Shown here piece by piece: positions 1 to 10,200 of a DNA stretch of 64,000 bases (positions within the stretch are counted from its first letter, which is position 1; every line of letters begins with the position of its first letter). The notes beneath the pieces are model-generated. The model ran no database searches. It was not told where the DNA came from and was given only the letters and a program-made list of their open reading frames with translations. The translations under genes were made by a program, and so were the position numbers. The DNA is taken from assembly GCF_008831285.2 (NCBI RefSeq), contig NC_045138.2:31779934-31843933 (forward strand), written 5' to 3'. Source of the stretch: Nymphaea colorata. Taxonomy: Eukaryota; Streptophyta; Magnoliopsida; Nymphaeales; Nymphaeaceae.

Positions 1-2629
1 ACATGAATCTAGAATTTGTCATCAAATTAAGGTCCTTATGCTAGAAGAAGACATGATGGGCCAGCTGACCTATTATGGGCCTTTTTTATGGAATGTAAAG
101 AATAGACAAAAGGAATCTCAAAGCAACAACCACAGTAGTATTCAACCATGACACGAATTCCAGCAAACCATCACTCGAGGGAATTTCCCAGTTAAAGCAA
201 AAGTTGCTATGATATAAAAAGGAAATATGAAAAATTAACTACCAAACAAAATGATACAATCACAAACTATTCAAACAAATTCAGTTCTGAAAACCAGTGT
301 TACCAAATCGGCTGCATCACATTGAATAGGTGGCAAATTCATTTGATTCATTTGCCAATCCTATGGTGCCACACGTCGCACTTTCTTCATTTTTTATTAT
401 GTTTTGATTTCTTTTTGTAATTTTTAAAGGTTGTTGCCCTTGCTTCTAAATATGTAATATTATTGTTTACTGATTCATGCCCAACTCCTATCCCAATTTG
501 ATTCACCCAATTCTCCAAATTGGCCAGCTGCCAGATTCGATCAAAAGACTGATTTTCATAAGATTGCTGAAAGCACATCAATAAATAATATAATACAAAG
601 TTACAAACAAACAGAAGCAATGCATTTCAACAATAATTTTATCATTTGAATGGATCCCCTACAGCATTGTACTTTTCAGGATAAAATAGCATTACATCAT
701 TGAATTGACAAACCTAGGACAGTTTTAGATCACTTGACACCACTTGTTTCCTTCTGGCTTCCAGTTAATTTGTCATTCTATTTTTGTTTTTACCTTCTTT
801 TTTTCATAAAAACTTAGTATAGTTTCAATTTCTTTGGCCATTGAAAGAAAATCATTTAGAAGTGTCAAAAGTTGCCCCCGACAGCTTTTTCTTCACAATG
901 CCATCTACATTAGTTTTCATCCGTTACCTTGCCACTCCTATCCTATGTAATTAGGAACATAAAGGCTTCAGAGGAAACAAAATTTTTAGGTATATCAGGT
1001 CACTCAAGTATTTTGATGAAAAACTTCCAAAGCTCCAATGCTCCATCAAAATGCCAATGCATGTCTCTTAACCAAGTCTGGTGAAATCAAGTCTTTCCCT
1101 GTGTGTGTCAAAAGTATTCATACAAATTGAAACCGACTGACGTAACCATTGATCATGTAACTATTGATGACCATCAAGGTTTGTCATGCACTTTGAGGTT
1201 TTCTGGTAGTTTTCATGTTGTTCGGTTGTTCCTTACAACCTTTACGTCTAAATTTCTGCAGAATCCTGGTTTCAGAACAAGTACTACAAACATAAGACAG
1301 TTCAGCTTGTGCTTTTGATCTGATTATGGCTTATTAGTACCAAACCTATCAAGGACCTAAGTAAACAAACACCTTGTTTAGGTGAAGGTACCCATGTCAA
1401 CACACCCAGACAAGGGTGCAGCACTGAACGCAGCATTGATTGTATGCATCTATTTTTGTTTTATACCCTTTTTTAAATATATGTGCATTCCTTGGACCAC
1501 TGAAGGAAACATACACCAAGGGAACAGGGTTTGTAGTTCATATGGACAAGGAGATAATAGTTTATCATTATTGTTTAGGTCTTCAGTAAAGTCATTCCTC
1601 AAGCCTGTGCAAGCTCCAAGAATGGTCAGCCGAGTATTCCGAAAAGGTCTCAGTGGGCACAGTACATTGCGAATATTACACTAGTAGAGATGTAAACGAT
1701 TAACATTCGGTTTCAAGATTGGTTTCGTCCAAAATCCAACTTCCCATGTACATGGATCATCTGAATGTCATTACATCCTACACCCTAGTCCATCTCTTGA
1801 TCTCATAAAGAATAAGGACCATTCACCACTGAAACAAATTTTTCTTTACGTTGGGTACCAATTCTTCATGGCCTCCTTTTGCATTGTCATGTTTATTAAT
1901 AATAACTTCACAGTGATTGCTGCAACAGAAGTTCTTACGAACATCCAAAACATTGGAAAACATTTCAATCAATGTATTTTGTTATTTGATAGCAAGAAGA
2001 GGAAAAATATGCAATTAATTCATTCAGCAAGTCGACTGAACACCAAACATCGTGCTTTTATGCTCCAGTCCAGACATCATAGTGGAAAGGGTCCACCCAC
2101 AAATAGGGATGTCAACAGAAAGGATTTTATTTGATTCAGTATGAATTGGATTCCAGTTAGTTAGACCAAGTAAAATGAATCAATTTTAGGTTTTTCCTAA
2201 CCAATTCTGATAGGTATATGATCCCAATTGCATGTACAATTTGCATTTGGCTCCTCCGCATTCAAACTGAATTCAGTTCCAGATCTGATTAGCCGATACA
2301 TAATTCACCTGATTATTCAGCTGTGGTGATCGTTACCCCAACCACAATCTGAGACATATATATTCCTACACATAAATAATCAGACTGCTTTGATTCTTAT
2401 CATACCTGGTTGCCAAAGGCCTATAAATGAAGTGACGCCTTCATAGTCCAAAACCAATTTTCTGTCTCAAAGTACTGAGCCGCTTGAGTTCTTAAAGTAG
2501 TCACCTCCTCAGCTAGCAGCATATATAATTACGATCTTATGAAAAAATTTGATGACCTTATGACTATACGCATGGAAATTTATAATGATAATTTTTTATA
2601 GCGGATACCCTTCTTTGTTTTTTATTGAC

Positions 2630-3310
2630 AAGGTTTTTCTCAGGAACTAATCAGGAAACTTGTTTTGCTTGAAGCAAATCTCACAAATTCAAAATTTTAA
2701 AGATTCTAAAGAAATAAATAATATGAAAAAAACAAAAATGTCAATTTTCTATTGTTCTTCTTACAAAAAATTGATAAGTGTCAACATGTCACAAGAAAGA
2801 AACCTCAAATATATATATATATATATATATATAGTTTTTCTAAATGTGAAAAAGTTGCATTTTCACTTTGGCACTCCTTGTTAAAATATCGCTAATTTCT
2901 CACTCTTTTTGTTTTACTTTTTATTTTATCATCTTTTAAAAAAGGATACTTTTGACAATCTTTCTAATGAAGTCAGAGTTCCAACATGCACAAAAAAAAA
3001 AAAAAAACCTAAAAGCATTGCAAACATCATTCTTGGGCTTTTCTTGGCAATATTTTTTCTCAGGCATTAATTGGGAAGTTTGTTTTTCTCAGGAAAATCA
3101 TGGGAACTCAAAAAATATGAAAAAATAATGCAAAATTGAGCTTTCTACTATTTTTCTTACAAAATAATAAGTTCGAGAACATTCAATAACATGTAGAAAG
3201 AGACCGTAAAGTCCAAACTATGTCAAAAATAATTTTCTCAAAAAGGGAAAAACATGATATTTTCATTTTGGCATTTTTTAAACATTGCAATTTTTTAAAT
3301 CCTTTTTGCA
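2630..3310. repeat. Diverged AT-rich dispersed repeat, two copies in tandem
   Basis: The segments at about 2630-2885 and 3050-3300 share an ordered series of similar words: TTTTTCTCAGG, then a run with AAAAAATATGAAAAA, then CTATTxTTCTTACAAAA, then TTTTCATTTTGGCA. They look like old copies of one repeat about 420 bp apart. A similar segment in the opposite orientation seems to lie at about 32,260-32,470. The ends could not be defined. Confidence 0.35.
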
Positions 3311-3762
3311 TTTATTTATTTTCCCATTTCCCACACCTCCTGGAATAAAAAATATTTGTGACAATGCTTAAAGGAAAGCTAGATTTAATGAAATTGATGT
3401 AAAGTGCAGATTGCAGAACTTCAAAAGCACAAAGAAGAAAGTTGCCTCTATAAACTTCCATTAACAGCTAGATTCATGAGCCCAAATGCATTAGTGCTAA
3501 ATGCTAACGAAGAATCAACACGTTGATCCCATCAATATAGATGACATGCTTATTCCACATGGTAGACCAATGTGTCCATAGATACAGATGGTCATAGGAA
3601 TAATCAAAAGTAGCACAGATAATTTTTTTGACAACTGAAATCGGATAGAAGAATAATAGATGAACCAATGATCACCTGGCAATGGAATAGTTGAAATTAA
3701 GAAACAAAGTGATAAGCAAAAGCATCTCATTAAAATTGTGTGACAGAAACTGGAAGTTTTGG

Positions 3763-3840
3763 GTCTTTTCAGAGACATCCGATAAAATTGGAATGATGCA
3801 GAGAAGATTAGCATGGCCTCTGTGCAAAGATGACACGCAC
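3763..3840 (+). pseudogene. U6 spliceosomal snRNA retropseudogene (3'-truncated)
   Basis: The 78 bases match the 5' three quarters of plant U6 snRNA, including the 5' stem, the ACAGAGA-type box (here GCAGAGAAGATTAGCA) and the stretch ending GATGACACGCAC. By recall of the conserved U6 sequence I count nine differences, all transitions and eight of them C-to-T or G-to-A, as expected from decay of methylated cytosines. The U6 3' end is missing. No upstream sequence element or correctly placed TATA box precedes it, so it should be inactive. It is flanked by TGGAAGTTTTGGG on the left and TGGAGATTTTGGG on the right, which could be a decayed target-site duplication from LINE-type retroposition. Confidence 0.85.
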
Positions 3841-4213
3841 TGGAGATTTTGGGAATACAACATAACAAGATAGCCTGCAAGTTAAAATTATTAAAACAAG
3901 ACAAAATAGTGGAAGCATAAAATTGACATGGGATAGTTACACACATTTCTACTTAAAATTTCTGCATCAGCTCTTTATCAGAAAACACCACATAACAGAA
4001 CATTAACAAGAAAAATCTCCAGAAGATCGACAGAAAAATCATCATTTTTTTTAACAAAATAAGGCTTCTTGTTAAGCCATGATATAGCTGCTGCTAGTAT
4101 CATTTGAAGACTATTTCATTATTTTACAAGAAGTTCATGAAAAAATCATTCATGAAGCAGACATATGCATCTTAGAAGACAGACTGTAGATTAGGACAAA
4201 AATAAATTCATAC

Positions 4214-4283
4214 CTCCAGTTGTTCATGCAATCTCTTCTGCACTTCCATTTGTAGTCTCAGTGCTTCAGTAATCTCAATACCC
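4214..4283 (-). CDS. PHR1: PHR1-like coding exon 6 (MYB-CC coiled coil, first half)
   Basis: The exon encodes [11 protein letters not shown] and [12 protein letters not shown], the LHEQLE motif of the MYB-CC family. The acceptor AAACAG is preferred to a nearer TTTGTAG because only it avoids an in-frame stop. The exon ends in phase 0 at a GTATGA donor. The expected continuation of the coil was not found to the left. Confidence 0.9.
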
Positions 4284-7200
4284 CTGTTTACCAAGTCCTA
4301 CAAAGTTAGCGCAGGGAACCCACGGCAGATGGTTCAAAATAAGCATAAATCCATAATAGATATTATCTAATATCTCGTATAAAGATCTTCTGATTTTCCA
4401 GTAGCCCTTCATAGGTGAGTTTTGTCACTAAGATTTCTTTTCATAATGAAAACTACTCTCTCTCTGGTTAGTGTTCACCCTGAAAAAAACTTGTTCCCCA
4501 GTTTCTTTCAAAAGAGTAACTTAACATCAGATCTTCATAACTAAAATAGAAATGGAAGTTAATCAATTTTTAATGCATAAATTAGACAAAGGATTTGAAA
4601 AGTGATGAAAAAGCGAAGGTTTTAAAACTTGAAGCTAGTTGCAGGTCATCCAGTTCAATAGCAGAACCAAGATGCACTTTGTGAGTGTTACGCAATGTGA
4701 CGGTCATGACAATTACTACCAAAAAGAAAAAAAAAAAAACAAGGCATCACACTAGCAAACGTGATTTGAGCTGCTATCGGCCATATCATTGTCCGATAGC
4801 TGAAACGTCTTAAACCAAGGTACAAGACAGTTTGGCTCGTTCTCTCCAAGTTGAATTGACTAATTATGAGATTATTTATCTCCAATATCAGGATCTTGAC
4901 TCCAAGAAACCCATTCAATTTGACCGAGAGGATTTGAATACCCATGGGATTCAACAATACAGCCAGTAATCTGTGCAAGACCAAGTTGGACGGACCATGT
5001 TCATCACATCAAACAAATAAGGCATGAAAGCCACTTCCCAAATGCTATATGCTAACATGCTAACTTGCAAAAGTCAGCAGTTGCACACAGAGAGGCCAAG
5101 CCCTTAAAAAGATTAGTTAGTTGACTAAAATAAAATCAATGAGGTATAAACACAGAGAGGTATGTGTGTGTGTGTAAACAACTAGTTGGTCCAAGCAGGA
5201 CTAGTGAATCCAAATCAAATAAAAAACAAGTCATGGACTAGTTAATCTAGTGAGCTGACCAGTCTACAAAATGCCCTGGTGACTTCAGATCATGAAGCAG
5301 TCGGTTGACCAAGATTGGACAGGGACCACATTCATCACATCAAACAAAACAAGGCATCAAAGACACTTCCCAAATGTTACTCACTGACGTTGCAAAAGTT
5401 AGCAGTTGCACACAAATAGCACAAGCCCTTAAAAAGATTAGTTAGTTAACTAAAATAAAATCAATCAGGTATAAACACAGGGGTTTGTGTGTAACGACTA
5501 GTTGGTCCAAGCAGGACTAGTGGATCCAAATCAAATAAAAAGCTAGTCATTGACTAGTTGATCCAGTAAGCCAAGCAGTGCACAAACGGCCCTGGTGACT
5601 TCAGATCATGGACTTAGTTGGTTGACACAGCCAACTACTCCTAGTCGGACCAACTAGTCGCTAACTTAACATGCTACCCTAAAAAATGTAAAAATATTGA
5701 CTGAACACTTAAAATATATGTTAACATATAAGGTGTCATTCTGTATATTCAACATCAACATTATGCATACCCAGAAACATTCCCACCAAAGCTTTAAGGT
5801 TTAGAACTTTTAGAGTACATATACTTGAAGAGGATAACTAGTCTATTCAAAATTTCTTTCTGGAAGTAATAGTAAGTGCCAACTATGAAGCCCATCATAT
5901 GTAACTCTTGATAACCAGTAGCACAGTAATTAAGAACCTACGTTTTCAGGTCTAGAGATGATATTTCCTCAAGACTTGTTTTCGTGTCTGAACCTCCTGC
6001 ATGAAACAGAAATATAGAATCTTAATTATAAACCAACGGAATAGGAACAATGGATAACAAAATTCACAAGATCACCACATGGAAACAAAATCATTGGAAC
6101 AAAGCAGGATTAAGGAACAAAAACAGTTCATAGTTTTCAAAAGGGTTACGTCAGGATGCCCAGTCACATAGAATGGTAACTATTGGAGAAAAGAACAGAG
6201 CAAGGTCAAAGCCGAACCAGATATGGCCATACTTGGAACAAGACATTATTGAAGAACAAAAAAGGTTAGGGTCTGTAAAAGGAGGCACATAAAGATGCTT
6301 AACAAAATGTTAAAAGAACATAAAGCAACTTGCCTTCAGATGCTTCAGGTCGATACCTAGCTGTTCGATATTTCTGGCCACATAAAACGATAAATGGTCA
6401 AAATCGTGAATTTAATGGCTAAGACAAAAAATGAAAAAAGCATCAACACAGACCTGTAAGTGACTTTTAACATGGTAAATGGTCAGGCCTTCTACTTTCA
6501 TAAGCTTTAGAACACCTTTTGGTGTTGCTTCTGCAGCACACCATATTATGAGCGAGCAAAAATGCTTAAGAAAATATTTCATTACAAAGCATTTTCTTAG
6601 TTACCCACTTTCACTGCCACCAAGACGGTTCACAGCTTCAACAAAGCACTCATGGAGTTCTGGTGTCCAACGCATTCGGGGTTTATTCTGGGTCCCGTTT
6701 GTAACTGATGGACTTGCCACATGGTTTGAATCTCCTGAGAGAGCAGGAACCTGTTGATTAATTTGGGGTTGGCTGACTGTGAAATCTGAAGGCAGCTTGG
6801 GACCCTGGTAAACCTAGAAGAAAGATTGTACTTTAGTTTCTTTGGCAAGTAGCAACAAATGTACCAAAGAGAAAAAGAATCTACAATTTAAATTCTTCTC
6901 AGATTTTAGAATGTTAGAAAGATAACCCTGCCTTTATCTCTGGATCAGGTTCAACAAGGAGGTCATTCCAACCAGTGGCTACTAAAGTGTCATCAGCCAT
7001 TATCTGATCAGCCCATTCCTGAAAGTCACTTTGCCGAGATTGGTCTTGAGAAGCCATGCCAGTGCTGTTTTGTATCTGGCTATGGCAACCACCACCATCA
7101 GAAAAATCAAAAAATAGAGAATCGTCTGACCATGTTGCATCATTATTTTCTCTAGTAAAATTACTAGGTGATGTAGTCTGGAACAAAACTGACTGAGAAG

Positions 7201-10200
7201 GAAGTGCCTGAGCAACAGATGTTACATTGTTTGATGCTTGAGAAAAGAATGGAGCACTGTTGGCATGCATCTGATGCTGTAAAGAGCTAGAATAATGAAG
7301 TTCACTTGTGAAACCTGAACTTGTTGAGAACATGTGTCCAATGGCACCATTGTTTGTCGCTATGGATGCTCGATGTTGTCCAACACGGTTTGCCCAAAGT
7401 TCCTTTTCCATTGAAACCTGCTGGCAATCTGGAAGCTTTGGATATTTTTTTTCAGCAGGTGTAGGCAGAACTGATAAAGAAGATGATCTTCCAACAGATG
7501 AATTCATAGCACTTAGTTGCTTTCCCTCTGACCTCTGGCTTGGAAAGATTGAGCGAGCTTCCATTTCTGCCCATAAAAATTGGAAAGATATCTTATATGA
7601 AGTTCTTCAGACATATATTGTGTTCTCACTTGCCATTGTTTACAATATAATTTCCATAATATTGTCCTTAAGATGCTGAGTTTCCAAATGTAAAAACAAC
7701 ATCCAGTCAAAACCCCCAGGACCTGAGACAGAAGAAACCAATTTTGAACAAAAAATGTGAAAAAAATGAGGCACACATATTCAGCGAAACTAAAAAATAT
7801 TCCCAATACATATTCATTGAGTGCACATTGCAGCCATTTACTTTCTATGCATAATAAAGCATTGTCCTCTTCAAGAACATCTTTCTTAAGCCAAGAGACT
7901 TGAAAGGCTCTTTTTCTCTTATTTAAATGTCAAAGTTTGCTAAACAAAAAAATGTTCTCTGTTGTGTCTAAACGTTATAGCTTACGAATTCCACTGAAAA
8001 AGCATCACCTTTCCTTCATTTTCTTCATAAACAAATCACTAAAGAGCCTCATTGGGAAAAACATGTAAGTTGCATAAATTTAACTAGTTCTACACCGACA
8101 GTTTTTCTTCTTTCTTTTGTTCTTTCTGTTTTATTAACAGTCAACTACATATTAGTTGTTGTAGACCATTTTTTGTTTCTGGATTTAGCAAAACCAAAGT
8201 CCCTGGCAACAGGTTTTTCATAGAACTACACTCAGAATGGTAAAATTCTGAGGCTAGATCCTTTACCAGCTCATTGACATAGACCCTGGTATTGCCATTT
8301 TAGTAATAATATCCTAGTTAGAAACATCACGGAGAAATTGTTATTTTGCTAAAGAAAGAAAATCAAAGTGATATGTAGTTCATGTTTTTTTCGCTTCTTA
8401 CAGAATATTTTGGAATTATGTGAACATCTAAACCTTTGTGTTGATATCACAATGTTTAAAAATAGCTGAAGTGTCCATACTCCATAGTGTCGAATGAGTG
8501 AATTCTGTGGAAGCCATCACCAAAAGCAGTGTCCTAATTGGGGATAGATTAATCCCGATAGCCAATCCAAAGAGCAAACCATCCCAAGGAGAAGGAATGC
8601 TGGATTACCTCTTATCTGGGAACTATCATTGATGGGTGAATGCTGCTGGGTGCACAAAGCACTACAAAAGGAATGTCCCTCTTGCTCCCTGAGGGGTCAG
8701 GATTGGAAGTAGCCATGGCTATGGGAGCTATTAGAAGAAAAAAGCTGTTTTCACTAGGGCAATCATGGTGGCAACACTCATAAGCAGTGTTCACCAACAG
8801 TGTGTGACATAAATGACATGAGTTGGGTCAAAACTAAAACAAACAAAACACTTAAAATTTCTTTTGGCAGATTAGCAAAAAGATAAAAGCTTGTAGCATT
8901 TTCATGTTTTGATTGTGAAGAAGGAGAATGATTCTTATAGGTGCACAGAGATTACACAATCTCTACACACCATCGGTGTGACTGCATATGACCACTGCAT
9001 GGGTGCATGACTCGGAACTGTACAGTCATTGCAGCTTAAACCTCAACTTCAGCATTCATCAGTATCATCACATTAATGCACATTAGCTGTATTCTTTCCC
9101 ATTTGAACAATTTCTTTATATGCTGCAGAACACTGGCATTAGGCTAGTTCCTAACTCAACCCCATTCTTAAATAGATATTCCGTATCAGACATTGTAGAG
9201 CAGTTGAGGTATTAAATTACATATTAACTGCAAATTTCAACTAAGGCGGATGCATATCATCATTTTTGTCATTTCTAAGTGTATTTGTCCAAGATGTTGA
9301 TATTTTCATAAATTTCCAAAAAAAAAAACATGAGTCCTGTACTGTGGTTGTCAAGAGTTTCCTAAAAAGTAAAATCTAGTTTGTCATCATGGTATTTCTT
9401 CCCAAAAATACATTCCCTCCGGACATTTGTTATCAGTTTGATATTGAAGTTTGAGCTGTTGATCCCCTATGCAGCATTCTCCATAGAAGGGAGTAGACAC
9501 GTCTATTAAGCTGTATGCACTTTTGGATGTTCATTCTCAACATATGTTTAATCATCTTGCCACTAAGAAATGAACTAGGCATATAGGCTATTTCTTATAG
9601 GACACAAGGAAAAAGAGACAAATTAGTGACCACCATGCGCACATAAGCAATTCAGCTTGGAAGTTTACCATGAGTCACCTTATGAGAAGCATTTTTCTCC
9701 AGTCAATGTCCAAGCTAGAAACATGAAAGTGGGTATAAATATCTCATTAACCATGGAGTAAAGGCTCCAACACTGGGGTTCCACATTTGCACACATGATC
9801 CTTTATCCAGAGCGTATGAACCTATGCTAGTTAATGTAAATTGGGCCTCACACTTGTTCACCTATGTTCTACTGTCTTGTCTGAACTGTTATAATATATG
9901 AAAGCCCAAGAAATGATCACCCTAACGTCATTCATCGGGTTTAGACATTATAGTGATACCTACTTGTCGGATCCTTTAGCACATTTCATTAATACATTTC
10001 CCAGCATTCCACTTGTAGTCATAAACAAGTCCGACAGGCCATGTTCAACAACCAACTCACAGCATAATGTAGTATGTTTTTTAATATACAATCTCACATT
10101 CTGATTTAATTTTACCTTTGTATTGTAGATCCTTTCTATTTTTTACACCACTTGAAAAGCAAAGGTTTCAATTAATTGCACTACTATATTTTTTTCATAT

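Larger units (their letters stand above)
1..4213. other. Intron or flank of the PHR1-like gene, no exon found
   Basis: This stretch lies downstream of the last recognised PHR1-like coding exon. The rest of the coiled coil and the C-terminal tail of that protein should follow, but I found no matching exon on the minus strand, so the gene probably continues beyond the left edge through a long intron. Apart from the U6-like sequence at 3763-3840 and diverged AT-rich repeats at 2630-3310, I see only unstructured AT-rich DNA with a short TA microsatellite at about 2808-2834. A minus-strand open stretch at 387-620 follows an acceptor-like TTTCAG but matches nothing I know. Confidence 0.5.

Noticed and set aside
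387-620. Possible exon with IWQLANLENWVNQIG
   Set aside because: An acceptor-like TTTCAG precedes it, but no donor, partner exon or family match could be supported, and it does not match the missing PHR1-like C-terminus.
3515-3946. 143-codon minus-strand frame
   Set aside because: It runs antisense through the U6-derived sequence and is Cys/Ile-rich without any motif, so it is a chance frame.
8612-8797. 61-codon minus-strand frame in the leader intron
   Set aside because: No motif or splice signals; probably part of an unrecognised repeat.
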